Under the pieces are notes generated by a model. The model made no database searches and had not been told where the DNA came from. It saw only the letters and a program-made list of their open reading frames with translations. A stretch of DNA of 64,000 nt from Rhodovulum visakhapatnamense (GTDB lineage: Bacteria; Pseudomonadota; Alphaproteobacteria; Rhodobacterales; Rhodobacteraceae): the NCBI RefSeq assembly GCF_004365965.1, contig NZ_SOEB01000010.1, forward strand, positions 84,055 to 148,054, in the 5' to 3' direction. Shown here piece by piece: positions 1 to 8,164 of this stretch (its first letter is position 1; each line of letters begins with the position of its first letter). A program made the position numbers and the translations under genes.

Positions 1-392
1 CCGCCGAGGCGGCCGATCTGGTGCCGCTGGCCCGGATCGTCGGCTATGCCCATGCGGGCGTGGCGCCCGAGGTGATGGGGATCGGGCCGGTGCCCGCGGT
101 CGAGGCGCTGTGTGCGCGGACCGGGCTGGCGCCGGACGCGTTCGACGTGATCGAAAGCAACGAGGCTTTCGCCGCGCAGGCGCTGGCGGTCAGCCGGATG
201 CTGGGGCTCGACCCGGCCAGGGTGAACCCCAATGGCGGGGCCATCGCGCTGGGCCATCCGGTCGGGGCGACCGGCGCGATCCTGACGGTGAAGGCGATCT
301 ACGAGCTGGAACGGACCGGAGGCCGCCGTGCGCTGGTGACCATGTGCATCGGCGGCGGTCAGGGGATTGCGCTGGCGCTGGAGCGGATCTGA
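1..392 (+). CDS. acetyl-CoA acetyltransferase (thiolase), C-terminal part only
   Basis: Partial gene, open from the left edge in the frame beginning at base 3, with TGA at 390-392. About 129 residues of the C-terminal thiolase fold are visible. They include the NEAFA segment, the [17 protein letters not shown] loop with the active-site His, and a CIGGGQGIA segment with the second catalytic Cys. Thiolases condense or cleave acetoacetyl-CoA or 3-ketoacyl-CoA. The missing N-terminal half carries the nucleophilic Cys, so biosynthetic (PhaA/AtoB) and degradative (FadA) types cannot be separated here. The next gene is convergent. Confidence 0.95.
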   Translation, partial: AEAADLVPLARIVGYAHAGVAPEVMGIGPVPAVEALCARTGLAPDAFDVIESNEAFAAQALAVSRMLGLDPARVNPNGGAIALGHPVGATGAILTVKAIYELERTGGRRALVTMCIGGGQGIALALERI

Positions 393-401
393 TCCGGCGG
401 A

Positions 402-424
402 GGCCCCTTCGGGGCCATTCCTTC
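402..424 (+). terminator. possible terminator hairpin after the thiolase gene
   Basis: GGCCCC at 402-407 and GGGGCC at 411-416 form a 6-bp GC stem with a TTC loop, ten bases after the thiolase stop. The following bases (ATTCCTTC) are only mildly T-rich, so termination strength is uncertain. Confidence 0.45.
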
Positions 425-489
425 ACTGCGGCGCGCCCCTGCCGGACGCCCCGGTTCGGGTATTTTTGCCAAGAAGAAAACAGGGGCTG

Positions 490-2523
490 TCAGTCGGTCA
501 GGTGCAGGCGGGCGCGGGCGGCGTGCCCGGCGGCGTCGATGGCCGAGAGCGTCACAAAGCCCGGCCCCGGCGCGGGCAGGGCGGCGGTCCGGTGGCGCAG
601 GCCGGTGGCGAGGGGGCGGCCATCGGCCAGCAGGGTGAAGGGCGGCGTGCCGCCCTCGATCTTGACCGCCAGGGGCGCGCCGTCGAGCGCCAGATCGGCG
701 CCGTCGGGCGGGAAGGCCAGGCGCAGCGGGTCGGTGCCGGGGCTCTCGCCCGGCCGGAAGAAGCGGCGGAGCGGTGCGGGCAGGGCGCTGTTGGCCGCGA
801 TCAGCGTGCCGGGCGGGGGCGGGGGCAGCGCCTCGGGCGGGCCGAGCCGGGCGAAGGCGTCGAACAGCAGCGGCGCCGCGCGGTCGGCGCCGAAGGCGCC
901 CGGCACCGGGGTCCCGTCGGGGCGGCCGATCCAGATCGCCACCACATGGCGCCCGTCGAAGCCCACCGCCCAGGCATCGCGATGGCCGTAGGAGGTGCCG
1001 GTCTTGAAGGCGATCCGGCCTTGCGGTGCGCTGGCGGGCGCGGGTACGCCGCGCAGGATGTCGGCGACCTGCCAGGCGGCCTCGGGGGTCAGCACCGGCG
1101 GGCCGTCGGCGGCGGGCGCAGCGCCGATGCGCCAGTAAAGCGGCACCGGGCGGCCGCCCTCGGCCAGGGCGGCATAGAGCCGGGCCAGGTCTTCGAGCGT
1201 CAGGCCGAGCCCGCCCAGCGCGATGGCAAGTCCGGGCGGGCCGTCGGGCAGGCGCGGCGCGGCGCCCGCGCGTTTCAGCCGGGCCAGCAGCCGGGCCGGG
1301 CCGAGTGCCTCGGTCAGCGCCACGGCGGGGATGTTGAGCGAGGCCTGAAGGGCGGCACGGACCGGCAGGGTGCCGCGGTAGCGGCCGTCGAAATTCGACG
1401 GGCGGTAGGGGCCGAAGGCGGTCGGGCGATCCTCGATCAGGGTTTCGGGATGGGCGAGCCCCTCGGCGAAGGCGAGGCCGTAGATCAGCGGCTTGAGCGT
1501 CGAGCCGGGCGAGCGTGTCGCCACCGCCATGTCGACGAAGCCGTCGCGGGCGGTGTCGGTGTAATCGGGGCTGCCGATCTCGGCCAGGATCTCGCCGGTC
1601 CGGTGGTCGGCCACGATCAGCGCGGCCGAGAGCCGGTCGCCCATCGGGCGGACGGTGCCCCGGACAAGCGTTTCCAGCCGCGCCTGCAGGCCCGCATCGA
1701 GGGTCAGGCGATGGAGGCGCGTCCCCGGCTCGGCGGCGCGGGCGCGGTCGGCCAGATGGGGCGCAAGCTCGGGAAAGGCGCGGCGGGTCGTGGGCACCGG
1801 GCTTCGGGCGGCGCGGGCGGCGGTTTCGGCGTCCAGAACGCCCGCCTCTGCCATCCGCGTCAGCACCCGGTCGCGGGCGGCCCGGGCGGCGTTGGCCGCG
1901 CGGTCGGGGCGGCGGGTTTCGGGCGATTGCGGCAGCGCCACCAGCAGCGCCGCCTCGGCCGGGCTCAGGCGCGCGGGCGGTTTGCCGAACCAGGCGAGGC
2001 TGCCCGCCGCGATGCCTTCGAGATTGCCGCCGAAGGGGGCGCGGGCCAGATAAAGCGCGAGGATGCCGTCCTTGCCGATCCGCCGTTCCAGCGCCAGCGC
2101 CACCCGCATCTGCCGGAGCTTGCCCGCCCAGCGCCCGGTGCCGCTGTCTTCCAGCAACCGCGCGGTCTGCATCGACAGCGTCGAGCCGCCCGAGACGATC
2201 CGGCCCTGCGCCAGCGCCTGGCCCGCCGCCCGCAAAAGCGCGCGCGCGTCGATGCCGGGATGGGACCGGAACCGGCGGTCCTCATAGGTGACGAGCATCT
2301 TCAGATAAAGCGGATCGACCCGGTCGGGACTGGCCGCCAGCCGCCAGCGTCCGTCCTCGACGGTATAGGCGCGCAGCAGCGTGCCGTGCCGGTCCAGCAC
2401 CTCGACCGAAGTCTCAGTGGCCAGCGGCGGCAGCACGGTCGCGTCGATCCAGGCGTCGACCGCATCGCGTGCGGCGGCGCCGAGGAACAGCACCGCCGCC
2501 AGCGCGGGCAGAAGCGCCCTCAT
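490..2523 (-). CDS. pbpC: penicillin-binding protein 1C
   Basis: Bifunctional class A PBP of 677 residues that polymerises and cross-links peptidoglycan at the inner membrane. Visible in order: an N-terminal signal anchor (MRALLPALAAVLFLGAAA), the glycosyltransferase domain with EDRRF and GGSTLSMQTARLLE, the transpeptidase domain with nucleophile motif STLK (in SPGSTLKPLIYG), SLN and KTGTS, and a C-terminal BiPBP_C-like beta domain. PBP1C is characteristically encoded beside a bacterial alpha-2-macroglobulin. Here its ATG overlaps the stop of that upstream gene by 4 bases, which indicates translational coupling. The pair is thought to trap attacking proteases and repair wall damage. Length is normal for the family. 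Confidence 0.96.
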   Translation of the reverse strand: MRALLPALAAVLFLGAAARDAVDAWIDATVLPPLATETSVEVLDRHGTLLRAYTVEDGRWRLAASPDRVDPLYLKMLVTYEDRRFRSHPGIDARALLRAAGQALAQGRIVSGGSTLSMQTARLLEDSGTGRWAGKLRQMRVALALERRIGKDGILALYLARAPFGGNLEGIAAGSLAWFGKPPARLSPAEAALLVALPQSPETRRPDRAANAARAARDRVLTRMAEAGVLDAETAARAARSPVPTTRRAFPELAPHLADRARAAEPGTRLHRLTLDAGLQARLETLVRGTVRPMGDRLSAALIVADHRTGEILAEIGSPDYTDTARDGFVDMAVATRSPGSTLKPLIYGLAFAEGLAHPETLIEDRPTAFGPYRPSNFDGRYRGTLPVRAALQASLNIPAVALTEALGPARLLARLKRAGAAPRLPDGPPGLAIALGGLGLTLEDLARLYAALAEGGRPVPLYWRIGAAPAADGPPVLTPEAAWQVADILRGVPAPASAPQGRIAFKTGTSYGHRDAWAVGFDGRHVVAIWIGRPDGTPVPGAFGADRAAPLLFDAFARLGPPEALPPPPPGTLIAANSALPAPLRRFFRPGESPGTDPLRLAFPPDGADLALDGAPLAVKIEGGTPPFTLLADGRPLATGLRHRTAALPAPGPGFVTLSAIDAAGHAARARLHLTD

Positions 2524-5500
2524 GGCGTGACGCTGGCGCGACCCGCATCGGTCCAGGCGCGGCGGTCGGGACGATACATGTCCTCGACGCTGGCCGCAGG
2601 GGCGCGATAGGTCCCGGGCGCGGTGGCGCGCAGGATATAGGCCAGCCGGAACGGATCGGCCGACCCCCAGTCGATGGCGGCAAGAAACCGGTCCTGTCTT
2701 GCCTCGCTGTGCTGGACACCGGCGGTGGTGCCAAGCCAGTCCAGCGCCCGGATGTCGCCCGCCCGCAGCAGGTTCGGGTTGTCGATCTCGAAGCCCGCCG
2801 GGATCGGGTCCGAGACCATCAGCCGGGCCTGATCGGCCGAGAACGGCGTCACCTCCAGCACCGTCACGATCCGGGTGCCCTGCGGCACGGCGTCAAGCGT
2901 GACCGCATCGCCCTCCAGCGTGTAGTGCTGCCGCGAGATGGCATAGCCGTTGCCGCCCGCGGGGTCCGGCACCTCGGGCACGCCGAAGCTGGTGACGGTC
3001 AGGGTCTCGGCGCGGCCACTGTCATTGCCCAGCACCGCCGGACCCTCGCCGGGGGCCAGAAGCCGCACCAGCGGTCCGGTCAGGGGCGCGCCGTTCAGCG
3101 TGAAGCCCTCGGCGCCGGGACGGTCGATCAGCTCATGGGTGGCCAGCAGCATCCAGCTTGCCTCCTGGGTCGAGAGCGGCCGGTCGGTCTCCGCCAGATA
3201 GCGGGTCAGCGCGTCGCGGTCGACAGCGGTGCTGCCGGCGGCGAGGGCCAGCGTCAGAAGCCCCGCCGCGTCGCGCAGGTCGGTGCCGTAGTCGATGCGC
3301 CAGACCGGGGGCTCGGCCCGGCCCATCCGCCCGGCCATCATCCGGGCGGCGCGGGCGAACATCAGATCGGCCCGCGTCGGGTCGCCATAGGCGGCCAGCG
3401 CCGCGCCAAGCTGCCCGGCAGCCAGCGGTGTCGCGAAGGCCCCGGCCCTGGTGTCGGCATAATAGCGCAGGTCGGCCATCGCGGCCTTGCCCTCGCGCGC
3501 CAGCACCATCAGCGCATAGGCGATATCCTCGCCGCCATCGTCGAAATCGGGTGCGTAATTGACCCGGTTCTGTAGGTTGTCGAGCGCCATTCCGAAAGCC
3601 CGGTCGGGCACCGTCACCCCTTGCGCGCGGGCGCGCGACAGGAAATCGGTGACATAGGCGTCGAGCCAGAAATCGCCCGCACCCGGAGCCCAGAGCCCGA
3701 ACCCGCCCGAGGGCGACTGGTTGGCCAGCACCTCGGTCACCGCCTGATCCAGCCGTTCGGCCAGCCGCTCGCGGGTGCCAAGCCCCAGCGCCTCGGCCAC
3801 CTGGTCGAGATAGAGCAGCGGCAGCGCCTTCGACGTCACCTGTTCGGTGCAGCCATAGGGATAGCGGTCGAGGCCGGCCAGCAGCCCCGCCGCATCGAGC
3901 CGCGCGATCGGACCAAGCGCCAGCGTCGCGCGCCCGGTCCCGGGCAGCATGTCGGCGAACAACGCGTCATCGGCGGTGAAGCTCTGCCCGTCGGCGAGGG
4001 TAAAGCGCGAGGTCCGCACGACTTCTGGGTCGGTGACCTCGACCGGCAGCGTCAGGGTCCGGCTCAGCACCTTGCCATCGGGCGTGGTCAGGGCGACCTC
4101 GACATGGTGAACCCCCGGCATGCCCGCCGTGATCGGGATCGACAGCGCGGTCTTGCCGCCCTCGGCCAGCTCGACCGCCTCGGGGATCGCGGCCGGATCG
4201 AGGGTGACGCCCTCGGCTGTGACGCTCAGCGGCATCCGCCCGGCCGGGCCTTCGGCATGGACCAGCTCCAGCAGCAGGCGGCTTTCATCGCCGGGCGCAA
4301 GGAATCGCGGCAGGCTGGCGGTCACCACCACCGGATCGCGGATCAGGATATCGGCCTCGGCCTGGCCGATCCCGGTCGGCGACCAGGCGACCGCCATCAG
4401 CCGCAGCGTGCCGTTGAAGGCGGGGATGTCGAGCCGGGCACGGGCAACGCCGTCCGCGCCAACCGTCACCGGCCCCGAGAACAGCGCGACCAGTTCCTCG
4501 GTCGGCGGCGGCGCCTGACGGCGCATCCCGGCCGTGCCGTCGCCGCCCGAGCGCACCGTGCCCATGGCGCCGTTCAGCCCGTCGATGAGCCGCCCATAGA
4601 CGTCGCGCAGCCCCATCCCCAGCTTTCTCTGCCCGAAATAATGGCTGTCCGGGTCGGGGCTGGCAAAGGCCGTGACGTTCAGGATGCCCAGATCGACGGC
4701 CGCGATGGTGGCATAGGCGGTTTCGCCCGGGGCGATGCCGTCGACCTTCAGCGCGATGTCGAGCGGCTGGCGCGGCTCGGCCTCGGCCGGGACCTCGAAG
4801 TCGGCCGCGAGGCGATGCGGGCCGGGGTCGACGGCGGCATGAGCCAGCCCCAGCGCCCGGGCCGGGTTATGGCCCGCAGGCAGGTCCATCGGCCGGATCA
4901 GGGTCGCGGCGACATAGGCGCCCGCGCCCCAGTCATCGGTCACCGGCAGGCGGACGACGTTCTCGCCCTCGGTCAGATCGACCGGCACCATGTCGATCAG
5001 CCGGTTCGACATCACGGTGACCAGCCCCTTGCCTGCCTCGCGCGGCACGATCCTCAGCGTCGCGGTCTCGCCGGGGCGATAGGCGGGCTTGTCCAGAGAC
5101 AGCTCCAGCATGTCGGGCGTGGTGCTGGCATCGGCGGGCGCGTACCAGCCGGCCTCGAAGGCGACCGCGGCCTCGGCCCAGGCGCCGTCGCGGCGTTCTG
5201 CCACCAGTTCGTAGCGGCCCCAGCGCACCGGCACCTCGACCGAGGCGCGGCCGTTCTCGAGCCGGGCCTCGCCGTCGGCGATGCGCTCGCGCGTGGTGAT
5301 CGGTTCCCAGGCCCAGTCGCCATCGACCCGGTACCACTGATAGCGGGTCTCGACCCTGTTCAGCACCCAGTGCAGCACCGAGTCCCCGGGCTGGCCGTCA
5401 GCCCCCAGCACGATCAGGTCGAACCCGGCCTCGGCGCCTTCGGGCAGGTCGCCGTCAAAGCGCGGCCTGATCCCGACCATCGGGCCGGACGGCACGACGG

Positions 5501-8027
5501 GGCGGGTGAGGCTGCGTTCGACCGGGCGCCCCGAGCCTTCGGACAGGCGCAGGGTGATCCGGGCCTCGACCGGCTGGCCCTCGGTCCTGAGGGGGGGCAG
5601 CGACAGCCCGATCCGGGCCTGACCGGCCGCATCGGTGCGGCCCGCGCCCTCGATTGCGGCCATCGCGGGTGCGACCGAGGCGTCGTAGCGGCCGAAGACG
5701 AAGCCCGGATAGGCGGGCAGACCCGAGACGGCGGCCAGGCGTACCTCGCCCTCGATCGGCAGATCGGCCCCCGGCGCGCCAAAGAGATAGCGCGCCTCGA
5801 CCGACAGCAGCGGCGGGGCGGCGGGGTCGATGGGCGCCTCGGGCAGGCCGAGGTCGAAATCGATGCGTTCGGGCAGGAAATCCTCGACCAGGATCTTGGA
5901 CGAGGCCAGCGCGGGCGCCTCGGGATCGGCGTAAAGGTCGAGCGTCCAGGTGCCGCGCGGTGCGGTCCCGGCGATGTCCAGATCGAAGACATGGCCGCCC
6001 GCGATGCCGCCCGGCGACAGCTGGCGGGCATGTTCCAGCCCGTCGGGGCGCGTCAGGATCGCGGTCAGCGGCAGATCGGCGATGGCCTCGGCCCGGTCGT
6101 CGCGCGCCAGCGCGGTTGCATGCACGGTCTCGCCGGTGCGGTAGGCGCCGCGATCGGTGGTCAGGAAGACGTCGATGGGCGGGGTGGGCTCGCGGCCCTC
6201 GACGCCCCGGTCCGACAGATCGAATTCGGGATCGGTCAGCGACAGGAAGGCGATGTCGGCGGCCCCATCCTCGGCGGCCCCATCCTCGGCGGTCAGCATG
6301 GCAGGCGCGGCGCCCGCGCGTCCGCGCGTGAGCCCCGGTTCGAACCGCGCATAGCCCTGCGCGTCGGTCATGGCGGTGCCCAGAACCTCGTTCGCGCGGG
6401 ACAGCAGCGAGACCTTGATCCCGGACTTCGGTTCGGCACTGCCAAGCGCGCGCACGAAGACATGCAGCCCGTCGGTGCCGCTCATGCTGGCAAGCCCCAG
6501 GTCGGACAGCACGAACCACTGGGTCGCGGCGGGCACGTCATATGGGTCCTCGCCCGGGATCGCGGCAGTCAGCGCATAGATCCCGGCGGGCTGGCCCGCC
6601 AGAGCCTCATCGAGCGGCAGCCGGGTGGTCACGTCGCGGTTGAGATCGCGCCCGACCTCGGCCAGGCCCGACCAGACCTTTTCGGCCAGATCGGTCGAGA
6701 CCGTCTCCTCCTCCCAGGGCGACAGCGCCTCGCCGAAATAGCCGCTCTGCACCGACCGCAGCAGGTTCCGGTCGGACATCCGGTAAAGCGTCAGGCCAAG
6801 CCGGTCCGAATTGACGGTGACGACGGGCAGCGCGGTGCCGCCCGTCTTCGGCAGGACATAGGCGCGGCCTGGGAACCGGACCGAGGGGCTGCGGTCGCGC
6901 ACATACTGGGTCAGCGTCACGGGCTTTGCCAGCGTCTCGCCGCTTGCGGCGGGCAGACCGGCGCGGAAGGTCAGCCGGTAGCGTTCGCCATGGCTCAGCC
7001 CCTCGACGCACAGCCGCCGGTCCTCGGCGGTGACGGCCAGGCCCGGGTCGGGCAATTGCACGAAGGGGGCGTAGTCGATCCGGGCCTTGACCAGATCCTC
7101 TGAGAATTCGGCGCAGATCCGGGGCCGGGCGGCATCGCTTTCGACCACGGTATCGGTGATCCGGAAGCCGTATTTGCCGATGGCCTCGTCAAGGCGCGCG
7201 GACAGCTCGTCCCGGGGCGCGAGCGTCTGTGCCAGTCGCAGCGCCGGGATCATGTCGCGGCCACGGCCGAGATCCTCGAGCGCCGTCGCCATCACCTCCA
7301 GTGCGCGGGCGCGGAGCGCCGGGGCGCCACCGCGCAGATAGGCGTTGACCGCCGCCGAAAGGGCGTCGCCGCGGGCGCGGCGCCGGGCGCCGCTGTCCTC
7401 GGGCGACAGCGCGGCCGAGGCGGCGGCGTAATCCGTCCAGGCGGCGGCATCGTCGCCCAGCGCGACCGCGGCGCCCAGCTGGCGGCGGGCTTCGGCCGGG
7501 CGGTTCGCGGCGCGCGCAGAGGCGGCCGCGCGGCGCAGTTCCTCCAGGGTGGCGCCGTCGACCGGATGGTCCTGCGGCAGCTTCTCGGCCTGCTCGCGGG
7601 CCTCGGCCAGATCGCTGTCGCGCAGGAACCCAAGCTCGGCCGCGCGGGCCGGGGCTGCGGCGAGAACCGCCGGGTCGGTCGCAGCGATCCGGGCCGAGAC
7701 GGCCCCGGAATAGGGCGTGGGCGCGTCGGCCCGGGACTTGGGGAAACAGGCGCCGGCGCGGGCGTTGAAGGTGAAGGCTGTGCAGCGCGCATCGCTCAGG
7801 CAGGCGCGCAGGCAGCCCGGCAGGCTGGTGTCGAGAAGGGTCCGAAGATCGCCGCCGGGAAAGTCCATGTCGCGCCACAGCACCGCGCGCCGCTCGGGCA
7901 GCGGGCCGCCCTCGGACTGGGCCGAGGACTGGGCCGAGGACTGGGCCGAGGACTGGGTGGCCGCGCCGGTCGTCAGGATCGCAAGAGCGCTGAGGGCAAG
8001 GGCCAGAAGGGCGGCTGAACGGGCCAT
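2520..8027 (-). CDS. bacterial alpha-2-macroglobulin family protein (YfhM type) with PAN-like domain
   Basis: Predicted secreted or periplasmic protease trap of about 1835 residues. The start at 8027 is chosen because GAGGAGG lies 5 bases upstream and a signal peptide (MARSAALLALALSALAILTTGAA) follows directly; a longer frame to 8120 lacks these. After the signal come (SSAQ)3 repeats and a Cys-rich PAN/apple-like segment (CLRACLSDARCTAFTF). MG2-type beta domains follow, then a thioester motif CTEQ in YPYGCTEQVTSK that keeps the Cys and Gln needed for a covalent trap, and an alpha-toroid. The gene precedes and overlaps pbpC, the usual partner. Two small in-frame tandem repeats are annotated separately. 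Confidence 0.93.
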   Translation of the reverse strand: MARSAALLALALSALAILTTGAATQSSAQSSAQSSAQSEGGPLPERRAVLWRDMDFPGGDLRTLLDTSLPGCLRACLSDARCTAFTFNARAGACFPKSRADAPTPYSGAVSARIAATDPAVLAAAPARAAELGFLRDSDLAEAREQAEKLPQDHPVDGATLEELRRAAASARAANRPAEARRQLGAAVALGDDAAAWTDYAAASAALSPEDSGARRRARGDALSAAVNAYLRGGAPALRARALEVMATALEDLGRGRDMIPALRLAQTLAPRDELSARLDEAIGKYGFRITDTVVESDAARPRICAEFSEDLVKARIDYAPFVQLPDPGLAVTAEDRRLCVEGLSHGERYRLTFRAGLPAASGETLAKPVTLTQYVRDRSPSVRFPGRAYVLPKTGGTALPVVTVNSDRLGLTLYRMSDRNLLRSVQSGYFGEALSPWEEETVSTDLAEKVWSGLAEVGRDLNRDVTTRLPLDEALAGQPAGIYALTAAIPGEDPYDVPAATQWFVLSDLGLASMSGTDGLHVFVRALGSAEPKSGIKVSLLSRANEVLGTAMTDAQGYARFEPGLTRGRAGAAPAMLTAEDGAAEDGAADIAFLSLTDPEFDLSDRGVEGREPTPPIDVFLTTDRGAYRTGETVHATALARDDRAEAIADLPLTAILTRPDGLEHARQLSPGGIAGGHVFDLDIAGTAPRGTWTLDLYADPEAPALASSKILVEDFLPERIDFDLGLPEAPIDPAAPPLLSVEARYLFGAPGADLPIEGEVRLAAVSGLPAYPGFVFGRYDASVAPAMAAIEGAGRTDAAGQARIGLSLPPLRTEGQPVEARITLRLSEGSGRPVERSLTRPVVPSGPMVGIRPRFDGDLPEGAEAGFDLIVLGADGQPGDSVLHWVLNRVETRYQWYRVDGDWAWEPITTRERIADGEARLENGRASVEVPVRWGRYELVAERRDGAWAEAAVAFEAGWYAPADASTTPDMLELSLDKPAYRPGETATLRIVPREAGKGLVTVMSNRLIDMVPVDLTEGENVVRLPVTDDWGAGAYVAATLIRPMDLPAGHNPARALGLAHAAVDPGPHRLAADFEVPAEAEPRQPLDIALKVDGIAPGETAYATIAAVDLGILNVTAFASPDPDSHYFGQRKLGMGLRDVYGRLIDGLNGAMGTVRSGGDGTAGMRRQAPPPTEELVALFSGPVTVGADGVARARLDIPAFNGTLRLMAVAWSPTGIGQAEADILIRDPVVVTASLPRFLAPGDESRLLLELVHAEGPAGRMPLSVTAEGVTLDPAAIPEAVELAEGGKTALSIPITAGMPGVHHVEVALTTPDGKVLSRTLTLPVEVTDPEVVRTSRFTLADGQSFTADDALFADMLPGTGRATLALGPIARLDAAGLLAGLDRYPYGCTEQVTSKALPLLYLDQVAEALGLGTRERLAERLDQAVTEVLANQSPSGGFGLWAPGAGDFWLDAYVTDFLSRARAQGVTVPDRAFGMALDNLQNRVNYAPDFDDGGEDIAYALMVLAREGKAAMADLRYYADTRAGAFATPLAAGQLGAALAAYGDPTRADLMFARAARMMAGRMGRAEPPVWRIDYGTDLRDAAGLLTLALAAGSTAVDRDALTRYLAETDRPLSTQEASWMLLATHELIDRPGAEGFTLNGAPLTGPLVRLLAPGEGPAVLGNDSGRAETLTVTSFGVPEVPDPAGGNGYAISRQHYTLEGDAVTLDAVPQGTRIVTVLEVTPFSADQARLMVSDPIPAGFEIDNPNLLRAGDIRALDWLGTTAGVQHSEARQDRFLAAIDWGSADPFRLAYILRATAPGTYRAPAASVEDMYRPDRRAWTDAGRASVTP
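6261..6290. repeat. two in-frame 15-bp tandem repeats in the macroglobulin gene
   Basis: GGCCCCATCCTCGGC occurs twice without interruption (6261-6275 and 6276-6290). Read on the minus strand it gives the repeated peptide AEDGA. Because 15 is a multiple of three, copy-number change would keep the frame. Confidence 0.85.
7911..7956. repeat. 12-bp tandem repeat coding for SSAQ after the signal peptide
   Basis: GCCGAGGACTGG is present in three perfect copies (7921-7932, 7933-7944, 7945-7956), preceded by a partly matching unit at 7911-7920. On the coding strand this gives SSAQSSAQSSAQ directly after the predicted signal peptidase region. The unit length preserves the frame, so it is a candidate length-variable linker. 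Confidence 0.9.
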
Positions 8028-8164
8028 CGAGGCCTCCTCGTCAGGCTGAAATTGCCGGGATGCTGACACGTCACGCGCGTATTTGGCAAGGATTCCCGGC
8101 CGCGTTAATCGGCTGTTCACCGTGAAGCGCCCAATACCGGAGAAACGAGTCCCAGGGGTCCGGA

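Noticed and set aside
367..2610. Long open frame antisense to pbpC (and similar ones opposite the macroglobulin gene, hybrid kinase, recQ, acyl-CoA synthetase, purH, the heparinase-like gene and serA-serC)
   Set aside because: The proteins are rich in Arg, Gly, Ala and Gln with no recognisable domain. Each lies exactly opposite a gene with clear family motifs. Such frames are expected in very GC-rich DNA.
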